Shown: positions 18,211-27,528, counted from the stretch's first letter. The stretch: DNA of 64,000 nt from Flavobacteriales bacterium (GCA_026418175.1 JAOABX010000002.1:90811-154810); one strand, 5' to 3'. Notes: a model not told the origin generated them from the sequence alone. Made by a program: numbers and translations.

Positions 18211-20031
18211 TTACTTTTTGATAACGCGAATTACCTGATCTTGGTCTGAAGATTGTATTTTTAACAAGTAGGTACCCGATGCCAATCCAGATAAATCAAA
18301 ACTAATTTTATTTTCTCCGTTGTTCAATACATTGTTACCGCTGGAAATAATTTGTCCAGCAACATTCATAATATGCCAGGTAAATGGAATATTCATCGAA
18401 CTGTAACCACTCAAGTAAAAAATATCATCAGTTGGATTAGGGTATGCTTGTAGGTTTAGAGTGGGCAATTCATTCAAACTGGCACAGCCTAATACATTTA
18501 GAGTTAATGTATCAGTATATTCACAATCATCCGAAGCAAGGTAAGTGTATATAATTTCATTTAAACCAATGGATGCACTGCTTGGGTTAAATTGATTTCC
18601 ACTAATACCCTGGCCAGAGAAAGTGCCACCGGCAGGTGTAGCCGTAAGTGTAATTGGGCTATAATTTGCACAAAATGTTGTTTCAGTTGGAGTATTTATT
18701 GACACAATATACCGGTAATTTAAGCTAAATATCATATTTTCATTATTTGTAGTCCAGTTTGGATAACCAAAACTTGGCCCCTTAAATTTAGCTGGACTAT
18801 GTATAATGGGGCCAGCACTTTCAAATTCCCAGTATGCGTTGCTACCGGTAGCCACTGTAAAACTAACCCAATATTTTGTACCGCTTGCTCCTCCACAAAA
18901 ATTAATAGGCGAAGAAAGTGCTGTTTGTACATGATTTATATCTAACATGCCATTCCAATTACCTACATAATAATAAGAATATAATACTGTATCCTGAAGT
19001 AATAAATTGCCTGGAACACCTGCATTATCATCATAAAAATAAACAATTACACTATTTATAATACTGCCCATACTTACTAAAAAATTAGCTTGCACACCAT
19101 CTACGCTAATGCATTCGTTGGCAGGAACGATAAAATCATCTGCACATTGATTGATGTTTGGATATACATCATGCATAGAAATTCGGCCGATTTCATAGGT
19201 GCCTGCATGGCCATAGTCCTTAATAATTAATACTGGGGCAATACTATCACAACCGGTTGTGGAGGTTAACCATTGGTCAACTCGTGTTGCATAATCATAA
19301 TCAGTACCGTTAATGTTTACTGTTTCTGTTCCACAAAGTTTGATGGTGTCAACCAATTCAGATTTGTATTGATAATTAAGTGTAAATACAAAGTGATCTC
19401 CATAATCTATCCAATTGGGTTGTCCAAAATTAACACCCCTAAATTTACCGGATAATCCATATGGATTGATAGTTTGAAATTCCCAAAAAGAGTCAGTACC
19501 AGTTCCAGAAGTTACACTAATCCAATATTTTTTTCCGGTTGGTCCTCCACACAATTCTAAGCTGGTAGGTAAATTGCAAGTAATGCTTCTTGCAGTTAAT
19601 CCAAAAGCAGAACCAGTAATTAAATATGTAAAGCTAACTCCAATGTAATCTATAACTAAGTTTCCGGGTACCCCCGCATTGTCTTCATAAATATAAATAT
19701 TCATGCTGGTTGGATTGTTAAATGAAAAATGAGTTGATATAACTTGGCTAAGCACCATGCATGTATTAGCAGGTACATCAAAATCATCTGCGCTTTGATT
19801 AACGTTTGTATACACATCGTGCATGGAGATTCTGCCGTCTTCAAATGAATTACCGGGTTGGTTGTAGTTGCAGTATGATATGCTTCCACGTTCAACCTCA
19901 TGGTTGGTTTCATAAAATACCGGGTTGCGAGGGATTTGTAAATTACTCAGTGAAGTACCGTTTTGACCACTCAAAGGGATTAAACTTCCTCCCAAATAAG
20001 TTAATGCAACCCATAAATTAAATTTGTTCAT
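18211..20031 (-). CDS. T9SS-secreted protein with a tandem duplicated domain
   Basis: A 606-residue secreted protein. A signal-like hydrophobic segment sits at about 6-20. Two homologous domains follow: residues about 66-221 and 282-440. Each opens with GRISMHDVYxNxNQxADDFxVPAN, continues with IYxYxDNAGVPGNL, and contains CGGxxGxKYWxS and FWEF/YWEF. A smaller link with CGTETVNINGTDYDYA separates them, and a PKD-like or Ig-like strand region (GGTFSGQGISGNQFNPS) follows. The end (YPNPTDDIFYLSG to VIKK) is a type A T9SS sorting domain. Function is unknown; the repeated domain resembles choice-of-anchor or adhesion-type beta-sandwiches. Confidence 0.85.
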   Translation of the reverse strand: MNKFNLWVALTYLGGSLIPLSGQNGTSLSNLQIPRNPVFYETNHEVERGSISYCNYNQPGNSFEDGRISMHDVYTNVNQSADDFDVPANTCMVLSQVISTHFSFNNPTSMNIYIYEDNAGVPGNLVIDYIGVSFTYLITGSAFGLTARSITCNLPTSLELCGGPTGKKYWISVTSGTGTDSFWEFQTINPYGLSGKFRGVNFGQPNWIDYGDHFVFTLNYQYKSELVDTIKLCGTETVNINGTDYDYATRVDQWLTSTTGCDSIAPVLIIKDYGHAGTYEIGRISMHDVYPNINQCADDFIVPANECISVDGVQANFLVSMGSIINSVIVYFYDDNAGVPGNLLLQDTVLYSYYYVGNWNGMLDINHVQTALSSPINFCGGASGTKYWVSFTVATGSNAYWEFESAGPIIHSPAKFKGPSFGYPNWTTNNENMIFSLNYRYIVSINTPTETTFCANYSPITLTATPAGGTFSGQGISGNQFNPSSASIGLNEIIYTYLASDDCEYTDTLTLNVLGCASLNELPTLNLQAYPNPTDDIFYLSGYSSMNIPFTWHIMNVAGQIISSGNNVLNNGENKISFDLSGLASGTYLLKIQSSDQDQVIRVIKK

Positions 20032-20101
20032 AAAAATTTTATTAATTGGTTATTTGCGTCAAAGATAAGGAAAAAAAACTTATTATTAAATTATTGGTGA
20101 A

Positions 20102-20764
20102 TTATTTTTTAATTAATCCATCTTCCATTCTAACTGTTCTGTTGGCTAACTCTGCCAGTTCGGGATTGTGTGTAACAATAACAAAGGTTTGATTGAATTC
20201 TTGGCGTAGTTTGAGAAATAATTGGTGAAGTTCAGAAGATGTTTGTGTATCTAAATTACCTGTAGGCTCATCAGCAAAAATGGCAGTAGGATTATTTATT
20301 AAAGCACGGGCAATAGCAACACGCTGTTGTTCACCACCTGATAATTCTGACGGTTTATGTGTGATGCGGTGGCTGAGTCCAAGATAATCGAGTAATTCCT
20401 TAGCACGTTGTTCAGCTTGCTTCCGTGGCGTCTTTCGTATGTAAGCAGGCATACATACGTTTTCCAATGCATTGAATTCAGGCAGTAAATGATGAAACTG
20501 AAAAACAAACCCAATGTGTTTATTTCTGAATTCGGATAGCTTTTTGTCATTTAATAAATCCGTTCTAATACCATCAATACTAATTTCACCAGATTCAGGC
20601 CTGTCAAGTGTTCCTAAAATGTGTAACAAGGTTGACTTCCCGGCTCCCGATTTTCCAATGATACAAACAATTTCACCTTGTTTAATTTCAAGGCTAACCC
20701 CTTTTAAAACTTCTAACGAACCATATCGTTTGTAAATGTTTGTGGCTTGAATCAATGGTTTCAC
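20102..20764 (-). CDS. lolD: ABC transporter ATP-binding protein, LolD-like
   Basis: A 220-residue ABC ATPase of the LolD/MacB group. Walker [10 protein letters not shown] is at about 38-46, the Q-loop at [12 protein letters not shown], the signature [15 protein letters not shown] in the middle, Walker [13 protein letters not shown] after it, and the H-switch in VTHNPELA. In Gram-negative bacteria LolCDE extracts lipoproteins from the inner membrane for transfer to LolA. The permease gene is not in this window. The start codon lies 2 bp after the ribBA stop, so the two genes are cotranscribed and probably coupled. LolD fits best, but other export ATPases of this subfamily look alike. Confidence 0.85.
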   Translation of the reverse strand: MKPLIQATNIYKRYGSLEVLKGVSLEIKQGEIVCIIGKSGAGKSTLLHILGTLDRPESGEISIDGIRTDLLNDKKLSEFRNKHIGFVFQFHHLLPEFNALENVCMPAYIRKTPRKQAEQRAKELLDYLGLSHRITHKPSELSGGEQQRVAIARALINNPTAIFADEPTGNLDTQTSSELHQLFLKLRQEFNQTFVIVTHNPELAELANRTVRMEDGLIKK

Positions 20765-20766
20765 TT

Positions 20767-21987
20767 TTAATGGCCTAGTTTTAATAATAAATGCCCTAAC
20801 TTATCCCGTTTTGTTTTCAAGTAAAAGTCGTTATGTGGATTGGGAGAGATTTCAATTGGTACATTTTCTACAATCTCCAAGCCATATCCGGTCAAGCCTG
20901 CACGCTTTTTGGGATTATTGGTAAGTAACCGGATTTTAGTAATTCCTAAATTTCGCAAGATTTGTGCCCCAATTCCATAATCTCGTTCATCCATTCCGAA
21001 GCCCAGTTTGAGGTTGGCTTCTACAGTATCAAGTCCTTGTTCTTGTAATTCGTATGCTTTGAGCTTGTTGATTAAACCAATTCCTCGCCCTTCCTGATTC
21101 ATATACACGATTACTCCTTTACCTTCTTTTTCAATCATTTCCATGGCAGTATGCAATTGTGGGCCACAATCACAACGGTAAGATCCAAAAATATCCCCTG
21201 TCATACAGGATGAATGCACTCTAACCAACACCGGTTCACCGGGTTTGAACTCACCTTTTACCAGTGCTAGGTGTATTTGATCGTTGGTGGTTTGTTTATA
21301 TGCAATCAGCTTAAAATCTCCATATTCAGTAGGCAATTTTACTTCTGCTTCTTTTTCAATCAGGCTTTCATGCGCCAAACGATAAGCTACCAGGTCAGCA
21401 ATAGAAATTATTTTTAAATTAAATTTTTCAGCAATTTTTACCAATTCTGGCAATCGTGCCATGGTGCCATCTTCGTTCATAATTTCAACTAATACCCCTG
21501 CAGGCTCAAATCCGGCTAATCGCGCCAGGTCAATGGTAGCTTCTGTATGCCCGGTTCTTCGTAAAACTCCACCTCGTTTAGCACGTAATGGGAAAATATG
21601 CCCCGGTTTTCCTAAATCTTGAGGCTTAGTATTTGGATTTATCAATGCTTGAATGGTTTTAGCCCTGTCGGCTGCTGAAATACCTGTTGTAACTCCTTGA
21701 CCTATTAAATCAATCGAAACTGTAAAAGGAGTTTCATGCAATGCACTATTATCATTCACCATCAACTGTAGCCCAAGCTCATCACATCGGTCTTCTATCA
21801 ACGGTGCACAAATTAATCCGCGGCCATGCGTAGCCATAAAATTGATAATTTCCGGCGTTACATTACGTGCTGCCGTAATAAAATCACCTTCATTCTCCCG
21901 GTCTTCATCATCCACCACAATCACAATTTTCCCATTCCGAATATCCTCAATCGCTTCTTCAATGCTGTTGAGCTTAAAATTCCCCAT
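20767..21987 (-). CDS. ribBA: Bifunctional DHBP synthase / GTP cyclohydrolase II (RibBA)
   Basis: A 406-residue fusion catalysing both entry reactions of riboflavin synthesis. The N-terminal RibB half (about 1-200) makes dihydroxybutanone phosphate from ribulose 5-phosphate; its acidic [11 protein letters not shown] and RRTGHTEA motifs are visible. The C-terminal RibA half (about 205-400) opens GTP; it has the zinc cysteines in [16 protein letters not shown] and the NQEGRGIGL motif. Both halves look intact. No FMN riboswitch is recognisable in the region upstream. It is the first gene of a unit with lolD and is divergent from the sulfide:quinone oxidoreductase gene. Confidence 0.96.
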   Translation of the reverse strand: MGNFKLNSIEEAIEDIRNGKIVIVVDDEDRENEGDFITAARNVTPEIINFMATHGRGLICAPLIEDRCDELGLQLMVNDNSALHETPFTVSIDLIGQGVTTGISAADRAKTIQALINPNTKPQDLGKPGHIFPLRAKRGGVLRRTGHTEATIDLARLAGFEPAGVLVEIMNEDGTMARLPELVKIAEKFNLKIISIADLVAYRLAHESLIEKEAEVKLPTEYGDFKLIAYKQTTNDQIHLALVKGEFKPGEPVLVRVHSSCMTGDIFGSYRCDCGPQLHTAMEMIEKEGKGVIVYMNQEGRGIGLINKLKAYELQEQGLDTVEANLKLGFGMDERDYGIGAQILRNLGITKIRLLTNNPKKRAGLTGYGLEIVENVPIEISPNPHNDFYLKTKRDKLGHLLLKLGH

Positions 21988-22124
21988 TACCCTAAAATTT
22001 TTACAAAATTACCAATAATTCTATTACAGAAGACAGACTTCTTTCCAACTAACAAAATTGGCATTGTAATAAAAGTCACACACTAGATAAGTAAGTGTTG
22101 TTATTTTAAATAAAATTTTAAATC

Positions 22125-23384
22125 ATGAATAAAAAATGTGATATTTTAATACTGGGTGGTGGAACTGCCGGTATTATAACGGCCGCTCAACTTCAAAAGC
22201 AGCATGAAAAGTTTTCTGTGATTATTGTTGAGCCTTCAGAAAAACATTTTTATCAACCGGCTTATACCTTAGTAGGAGCCGGTACTTACAAAATGAAAGA
22301 TTGCATACGGCCGGAAGCTGATTATATTCCTTCTGGGGTAGAATGGATAAAAGAATACGCTGAAAAAATTGACCCTCATCAACAATTAGTTTATTTAAAA
22401 AATGGAGATGCAATAAGTTATCGAACACTAATTATTGCTACGGGTGTTACCTATGATTTTTCGATGATTGAAGGATTAAAAGAAGCGCTGGATAAGGGTA
22501 TAGCATGCAGTAATTATCTCGATCCTGAAAAAACCTGGGAGCTATTAAATCAATTTAAAGGTGGAAATGCTGTTTTCACACAACCCTCAACTCCCATTAA
22601 ATGCGGTGGTGCGCCTCAAAAAGCTGCATATATTTCGGCCGATTATCTTCGCAAAAAAGGATTGGCTAATAAAACCAATATCATATTAGCCATGCCTGGT
22701 TCAGTAATATTTGGAGTAAAACCTGTTGCAGAAAGTTTACTTGCAAAAGTTAAAGAATACAATATACAATTGATGCTAGGACTTAATCCGGTAAAAATTG
22801 ATTCAGTAAACAAAAAAATTTATTTTAAAATCGTCATTCAAGATGCATTCAAAATTAGTGATGAAGTAAGCAAAAAAATTGAATTGTATATAGAAAAAGA
22901 AATAGTTGTAATACCGTTTGATTTTCTGCATTTAGCCCCGCCTCAAACTACCCATACTTTTTTAAAAGAATCCGGTTTAACGAATCTGCAAGGTTGGGTA
23001 GATGTTAATATCAATAGCTTACAACATAAAGTATATCCTAACATTTTTAGTTTGGGTGATGCTGCGGCTTTGCCAACCGCTAAAACAGGCGCTGCCATTC
23101 GAAAACAAGTACCGGTTTTAATAGAAAATGTAATCAGTTATCTAAAACAAAAACAGGTGAATAATTATTCCTATCAAGGATATTCTTCTTGCCCATTGGT
23201 TACCGGTTATAACGAAATGGTGTTGGCAGAATTTAATTACAAAAATGAATTTACTCCTGATCCAAAATTAAAGCAGATGCTGGTTTTTAACTCTGCTAAG
23301 CCCCACTGGAGATTATGGATATTAAAAAAATATATTTTACCCCATTTGTATTGGAATAAAATGCTTCGAGGAATAAAGGTTTAA
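22125..23384 (+). CDS. Sulfide:quinone oxidoreductase, type II-like
   Basis: A 419-residue FAD flavoprotein. The N-terminal GGGTAGIITA is the dinucleotide motif, and FSLGDAAALPTAKTGAAIRKQ is the second FAD site. Three cysteines fall where sulfide:quinone oxidoreductases have functional cysteines: C128 (ACSNYL), C160 (PIKCGGAPQK) and C356 (YSSCPLVTGYNEMVLAEF). The last motif is close to that of the mitochondrial-type enzyme (SQOR, type II). The enzyme would oxidise sulfide to sulfane sulfur and pass electrons to menaquinone at the membrane. C-terminal hydrophobic and basic helices (WRLWILKKYILPHLYW) fit membrane binding. No persulfide dioxygenase or rhodanese gene is adjacent. Confidence 0.88.
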   Translation: MNKKCDILILGGGTAGIITAAQLQKQHEKFSVIIVEPSEKHFYQPAYTLVGAGTYKMKDCIRPEADYIPSGVEWIKEYAEKIDPHQQLVYLKNGDAISYRTLIIATGVTYDFSMIEGLKEALDKGIACSNYLDPEKTWELLNQFKGGNAVFTQPSTPIKCGGAPQKAAYISADYLRKKGLANKTNIILAMPGSVIFGVKPVAESLLAKVKEYNIQLMLGLNPVKIDSVNKKIYFKIVIQDAFKISDEVSKKIELYIEKEIVVIPFDFLHLAPPQTTHTFLKESGLTNLQGWVDVNINSLQHKVYPNIFSLGDAAALPTAKTGAAIRKQVPVLIENVISYLKQKQVNNYSYQGYSSCPLVTGYNEMVLAEFNYKNEFTPDPKLKQMLVFNSAKPHWRLWILKKYILPHLYWNKMLRGIKV

Positions 23385-23426
23385 TTTTCAGTATTAGTAA
23401 AAAAATATTACTTTAGCCACCCATTA

Positions 23427-23508
23427 GCCCGGATGGTGGAATTGGTAGACACGCACGTTTCAGGGGCGTGTAGCGCAAGCTGTGCAGGTTCGACTCCTGT
23501 TCCGGGCA
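23427..23508 (+). tRNA. tRNA-Leu (CAG)
   Basis: Acceptor GCCCGGA (23427-23433) pairs with TCCGGGC (23501-23507), and the discriminator is A. The D-loop has GGTAGAC, the anticodon stem is CACGT/GCGTG around loop TTCAGGG (anticodon CAG), there is a long leucine-type variable arm, and the T-arm contains GGTTCGACTCC. The CCA end is not encoded (ACA follows). Confidence 0.95.
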
Positions 23509-23512
23509 CAAC

Positions 23513-23548
23513 TTCCAACCTTGTCTATTTTTTTTGACAGGGTTGGAA
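23513..23548. other. 13-bp hairpin between tRNA-Leu and rpmG
   Basis: TTCCAACCTTGTC (23513-23525) pairs with GACAGGGTTGGAA (23536-23548) with one G-T wobble; the loop is T-rich. No T run follows on either strand, so a simple intrinsic terminator is doubtful. The right arm contains the TTG that serves as a possible -33 element of the rpmG promoter. Confidence 0.6.
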
Positions 23549-23572
23549 ACTAAAATAAAAGTTGTAAATTTG
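23543..23572 (+). promoter_or_regulatory. Promoter of rpmG
   Basis: TTG at 23543-23545 and TAAATTTG at 23565-23572, spaced 19 bp, fit the Bacteroidota promoter. The start codon of rpmG is 25 bp downstream. Confidence 0.65.
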
Positions 23573-23597
23573 CAGTCCTGTATAAAAATTAAGTAAA

Positions 23598-23780
23598 ATG
23601 GCAAAAAAAGGTAACCGGGTTCAGGTAATTTTGGAATGTACAGAGCATAAAACCAGTGGTATGCCTGGTACTTCCCGTTACATTACCACAAAAAACAAGA
23701 AGAATACAACAGAGCGTTTGGAATTGAAGAAATACAATCCAATTCTCAAGAGAGTAACAGTTCATAAAGAAATTAAATAA
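23598..23780 (+). CDS. rpmG: 50S ribosomal protein L33
   Basis: A 60-residue L33: [18 protein letters not shown] at the start, then [23 protein letters not shown] and VHKEIK at the end. It is the cysteine-poor form, lacking the CxxC zinc pairs, with a single Cys at 14. L33 binds near the E site of the large subunit. It is followed after 8 bp by the DUF4295 gene and then ftsY, a conserved Bacteroidota order. The rpmB gene that often leads this cluster is absent here; tRNA-Leu takes its place. Confidence 0.95.
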   Translation: MAKKGNRVQVILECTEHKTSGMPGTSRYITTKNKKNTTERLELKKYNPILKRVTVHKEIK

Positions 23781-23788
23781 AATAAGCT

Positions 23789-23944
23789 ATGGCAAAGAAA
23801 GTAGTAGCATCATTGCAAAAAGGAGCCGGTAAAGATTTTACTAAAGTGATTAAATTAGTACGTTCTGAAAAAACCGGAGCATATCAATTTAAGGAAGAAA
23901 TGGTTCACAAAGATAATGTGAAAGATTTCTTAGCATCAAAATAG
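23789..23944 (+). CDS. DUF4295 small basic protein
   Basis: A 51-residue protein (MAKKVVASLQKGAGKDFTKV... to VKDFLASK), too short for many gene callers. It matches the DUF4295 family, which in Bacteroidota is encoded between rpmG and ftsY. The high lysine content and position suggest a ribosome-associated role, but this is inference. It starts 8 bp after the L33 stop and is followed by a terminator, so rpmG and this gene form one short transcription unit. Confidence 0.88.
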   Translation: MAKKVVASLQKGAGKDFTKVIKLVRSEKTGAYQFKEEMVHKDNVKDFLASK

Positions 23945-23968
23945 TTCTAATGATTAAAAAAATGCATG

Positions 23969-24002
23969 AAAGCTTCTTTGCAAAAAGAGGCTTTTTTGTT
24001 TT
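23969..24002 (+). terminator. Rho-independent terminator before ftsY
   Basis: AAAGCTTCTTT (23969-23979) pairs with AAAGAGGCTTT (23984-23994) with one wobble, loop GCAA, followed by a T run. It ends the rpmG-DUF4295 unit. It lies inside the longest possible ftsY frame, which favours the ftsY start at 24011. Confidence 0.8.
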
Positions 24003-24010
24003 TTAGTAAT

Positions 24011-24964
24011 ATGGCAATTTTTGGATTGTTTAATAAAGAGAAGAAAGAAGCCTTGGATCAAGGCCTTTCTAAAACACGAGAAAACTTCTTCGATAAACTG
24101 AAACGTGCAGTTGTTGGCAAATCGAAGGTGGATGAAGAGGTGTTGGATGAACTGGAAGAAATTCTAATTACCAGTGATGTTGGGGTAAATACTACCTTAA
24201 AGATAATTAAACGAATAGAAAATCGTGTTTCTCGTGATAAATATGTTAATACGGATGAACTGAATAAAATTTTAAAAGAAGAAATCACCCAACTGCTTGA
24301 AGAAAATAAATCAGGAGATGTGGTTAATTTAAATACACTACCTTCCACCAAACCCTATGTAATCATGGTAGTGGGAGTGAATGGTGTAGGTAAAACCACC
24401 ACCATTGGCAAGTTGGCATATCAATTTAAAAAAGGCGGAAAAGAAGTATTGCTTGGAGCTGCTGATACATTTCGAGCTGCCGCAGTTGATCAATTGAAAA
24501 TCTGGTCAGAACGTGTAAATGTTCCAATTGTTGAAAAAGGGATGGGTGCCGATCCGGGTTCAGTAGCGTTTGATACATTGAATTCAGCCTTAGCTCGTGG
24601 TAGCGATGTGGTTATTATTGATACAGCCGGCCGGCTGCATAATAAGATAAATTTAATGAACGAGTTGACAAAAATTCGTCAAGTGATGAAAAAAGTAATT
24701 CCAGACGCCCCACATGAAGTATTGTTAGTATTAGATGGCTCAACCGGACAGAATGCATTTGAACAAGCCAAGCAATTTACAGCAGCTACTGAAGTAACCG
24801 CTTTGGCAATCACCAAACTGGATGGAACAGCCAAGGGCGGTGTGGTAATTGGGATATCAGACCAATTTAAAATACCGGTAAAATATATCGGCGTAGGCGA
24901 GAAAATGGAAGATTTGCAGTTATTTGATAAAAAAGAATTTGTAGAATCCTTGTTTCGGAATTAA
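24011..24964 (+). CDS. ftsY: Signal recognition particle receptor FtsY
   Basis: A 317-residue SRP GTPase. I start it at ATG 24011 (MAIFGLFNKEKKE), because the upstream extension to 23966 overlaps a terminator. The helical N domain (about 1-95) leads to the G domain with P-loop GVNGVGKTTTIGK, DTFRAAAVDQL, DTAGR and TKLDGTAKGG. The long acidic A domain of the E. coli protein is absent, as in other Bacteroidota; the amphipathic N-terminus would bind the membrane. It receives ribosome-nascent-chain complexes from SRP. The rimO gene follows after about 26 bp on the same strand. Confidence 0.95.
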   Translation: MAIFGLFNKEKKEALDQGLSKTRENFFDKLKRAVVGKSKVDEEVLDELEEILITSDVGVNTTLKIIKRIENRVSRDKYVNTDELNKILKEEITQLLEENKSGDVVNLNTLPSTKPYVIMVVGVNGVGKTTTIGKLAYQFKKGGKEVLLGAADTFRAAAVDQLKIWSERVNVPIVEKGMGADPGSVAFDTLNSALARGSDVVIIDTAGRLHNKINLMNELTKIRQVMKKVIPDAPHEVLLVLDGSTGQNAFEQAKQFTAATEVTALAITKLDGTAKGGVVIGISDQFKIPVKYIGVGEKMEDLQLFDKKEFVESLFRN

Positions 24965-24990
24965 TTCAAAACCATGAATACTCTCTATTT

Positions 24991-26301
24991 GTGAAAACCC
25001 GTACACTGAAAAAAAATAAAGTGAACGTTATCACCCTCGGATGCTCCAAGAATCTGTATGATTCGGAAGTACTTTTAGGGCAGCTCAAAGCAAATAATAT
25101 CGAAGCTACTCACGAATCCGATTCCAATGATTCGAATATTATTATCATCAATACCTGTGGATTTATTGATAATGCTAAACAACAAAGTATTGATACTATT
25201 TTACATTATGCCCAAGCTAAAGAAGCCGGAAAAATTGAAAAGTTGTACGTTACCGGTTGTTTGAGTGAACGATATAAACCCGAATTAGAAAAAGAAATTC
25301 CGGAAGTTGATGCTTATTTCGGAACACGAGACTTGCCGCGCTTATTGAAAACGCTAAAAGCTGATTACAAACATGAATTGGTGGGTGAACGATTATTGAC
25401 CACTCCTTCTCATTATGCTTATTTTAAAATTTCTGAAGGTTGTGACAGGCCGTGTTCTTTTTGTGCTATTCCGCTGATGCGTGGCAAACATGTTTCCACA
25501 CCGATGGAAAAATTATTGGAACAAGCAAAAAAACTGGCTATACAAGGAACCAAAGAATTACTTATTATCGCACAGGATTCAACGTATTACGGGTTGGATA
25601 TTTATAAAGAAAGAAGATTGGCCGTACTGCTTCAACAGCTTAGTGAAGTAGAGGGTATTGAATGGATTCGTTTGCATTATGCTTTCCCCAGTGGTTTCCC
25701 TCTGGATGTGCTGGATGTAATGAGAGATAATCCTAAAATTTGCAACTATATTGATATTCCTTTACAGCATGTATCAAATGCTATTCTGAAATCCATGCGA
25801 CGGGGAACCACCCGTGAAAAAACCTATGAGTTGATTCAAATGTTTCGAGAAAAAGTTCCGGGCATAGCCCTACGTACCACTCTTATTTGTGGATATCCCG
25901 GCGAAACACAGGAAGATTTTGAACAACTTTGCCAGTTTGTAAGTGATGTGCGGTTTGATCGCTTAGGGGTATTTACCTATTCTCAGGAAGAAAACACCCA
26001 TGCTTATACATTATATGATAATGTGCCGCAAGAAGTAAAGCAGCAACGGGCCGATCGAATAATGCAAATTCAGCAAGAAATTTCAGCTGAATTAAACCGT
26101 GAAAAAGTGGGAAAAGTTTTCCGAGTGCTGATTGATAAAGCGGAAGGAGATTATTTTATTGGCCGTACCGAATTTGATTCGCCCGATGTAGATAACGAAG
26201 TGTGGATTTCAAAACAACACTATGTTCGCATTGGTGACTTTGTAAATGTTAAGATTACCGAAGCCAGGGAATATGATTTGATTGGGGAACCTGTTAAGTA
26301 A
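24991..26301 (+). CDS. rimO: Ribosomal protein S12 methylthiotransferase RimO
   Basis: A 436-residue radical-SAM enzyme that adds a methylthio group to an aspartate of ribosomal protein S12. Two iron-sulfur clusters are supported: the N-terminal cysteines C18, C56 and C90, and the radical-SAM CDRPCSFC (C151, C155, C158). A C-terminal TRAM domain (about 365-436) follows. The start is GTG at 24991, matching the usual RimO N-terminus (MKTRTLKKNKVNVITLGCSKN without its last residue). A seven-codon frame from ATG 24974 ends in TGA overlapping this GTG. The gene is downstream of ftsY in the same direction. Confidence 0.95.
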   Translation: MKTRTLKKNKVNVITLGCSKNLYDSEVLLGQLKANNIEATHESDSNDSNIIIINTCGFIDNAKQQSIDTILHYAQAKEAGKIEKLYVTGCLSERYKPELEKEIPEVDAYFGTRDLPRLLKTLKADYKHELVGERLLTTPSHYAYFKISEGCDRPCSFCAIPLMRGKHVSTPMEKLLEQAKKLAIQGTKELLIIAQDSTYYGLDIYKERRLAVLLQQLSEVEGIEWIRLHYAFPSGFPLDVLDVMRDNPKICNYIDIPLQHVSNAILKSMRRGTTREKTYELIQMFREKVPGIALRTTLICGYPGETQEDFEQLCQFVSDVRFDRLGVFTYSQEENTHAYTLYDNVPQEVKQQRADRIMQIQQEISAELNREKVGKVFRVLIDKAEGDYFIGRTEFDSPDVDNEVWISKQHYVRIGDFVNVKITEAREYDLIGEPVK

Positions 26302-26385
26302 AATTACGTTTAATAAATTTTCTGTTTAATCGAAATATATCTAAAAAATCATTTTTTTCACCCTGTTTCTCACTTTGATTATCCG

Positions 26386-26393
26386 TATGTTTG
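26386..26393 (+). promoter_or_regulatory. -7 promoter box of ychF
   Basis: TATGTTTG fits TAnnTTTG and lies 25 bp upstream of the ychF ATG. The -33 element is poor. Confidence 0.5.
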
Positions 26394-26418
26394 TGCCACT
26401 TAATGTAATCTAACAATC

Positions 26419-27519
26419 ATGGGATTAAAATGTGGAATCGTAGGATTGCCTAATGTGGGTAAATCAACATTATTTAATTGTTTATCTAACGCAAAAGCAC
26501 AAGCAGCAAACTTTCCTTTTTGCACCATCGAACCTAATTTGGGTACGATAGTTGTACCTGACGAGCGGTTGAACAAATTATCAGAATTAGTAAAACCCCA
26601 AAACATTGTACCTACTACGGTTGAAATTGTAGATATCGCCGGATTAGTGAAAGGGGCAAGCAAAGGTGAAGGCCTCGGCAATCAATTTCTTGCAAATATA
26701 CGAGAATGCAATGCTATTATTCATGTACTGCGTTGTTTTGAAGATGATAACATTGTGCACGTGGATGGAAGTGTAAATCCGGTACGCGATAAGGAAGTAA
26801 TTGATACGGAATTGCAATTAAAAGATTTAGAATCATTAGAAAAATCTATCGGAAAAGTTGAAAAACAAGCCAAAGTATCCGGAGATAAAGAAGCTAAAAA
26901 AAAATATGAATTATATCTGACATTGAAAAATATCTTGGAACAAGGTAAATCGGCTCGAACAGCTCCATTTACTCCGGAAGAATGGGAGTTGGTAAAAGAT
27001 TTGTATTTACTTACCGCCAAGCCGGTAATTTACCTATGCAATGTGGATGAAAAAAGTGCTAAAACAGGCAATGCCTTTGTAGAACAGGTAAAACAGGCAA
27101 TTGCAGCCGAAAATGCGCAGCTACTGACAATTGCTGTGGCAATTGAAGCAGAAATAGCCCAACTCGAAAATTATGATGAACGAAAATTGTTTTTGGAAGA
27201 TTTAGGGTTGGAAGAAGCCGGTGTAAATAAATTAATTAAGGCTGCTTACAGTATATTAAATTTACAAACGTATTTTACGGCCGGTGTAAAGGAAGTACGA
27301 GCCTGGACCATTGAAAAAGGAATGACAGCTCCTCAGGCAGCCGGTGTTATTCATTCTGATTTTGAGAAAGGATTTATTCGGGCAGAAGTAATTTCTTATG
27401 ATGATTTTATTAAATACGGTTCTGAAGCTGCAGTAAAAGAGGCCGGTAAAATGCGGGTAGAAGGTAAAGAATATGTAGTTCAGGATGGTGATATCATGCA
27501 TTTTAGATTTAATGTATAA
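26419..27519 (+). CDS. ychF: Ribosome-binding ATPase YchF/Obg-like
   Basis: A 366-residue OLA1/YchF protein. The P-loop GLPNVGKST is at about 8-16. The base-specificity motif is NVDE (YLCNVDEKS) instead of NKxD, the feature that makes YchF prefer ATP to GTP. A coiled-coil insertion spans about 130-170 (SIGKVEKQAKVSGDKEAKKK), and the C-terminal TGS-like domain ends YVVQDGDIMHFRFNV. YchF binds ribosomes and affects stress responses. The next gene starts 9 bp downstream. Confidence 0.96.
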   Translation: MGLKCGIVGLPNVGKSTLFNCLSNAKAQAANFPFCTIEPNLGTIVVPDERLNKLSELVKPQNIVPTTVEIVDIAGLVKGASKGEGLGNQFLANIRECNAIIHVLRCFEDDNIVHVDGSVNPVRDKEVIDTELQLKDLESLEKSIGKVEKQAKVSGDKEAKKKYELYLTLKNILEQGKSARTAPFTPEEWELVKDLYLLTAKPVIYLCNVDEKSAKTGNAFVEQVKQAIAAENAQLLTIAVAIEAEIAQLENYDERKLFLEDLGLEEAGVNKLIKAAYSILNLQTYFTAGVKEVRAWTIEKGMTAPQAAGVIHSDFEKGFIRAEVISYDDFIKYGSEAAVKEAGKMRVEGKEYVVQDGDIMHFRFNV

Positions 27520-27528
27520 TTACATACT

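Noticed and set aside
21988-22124. FMN riboswitch upstream of ribBA
   Set aside because: No RFN-like conserved helices are seen in this short divergent region.
23966-24010. Upstream start of ftsY
   Set aside because: It lies in the terminator that ends the rpmG-DUF4295 unit.
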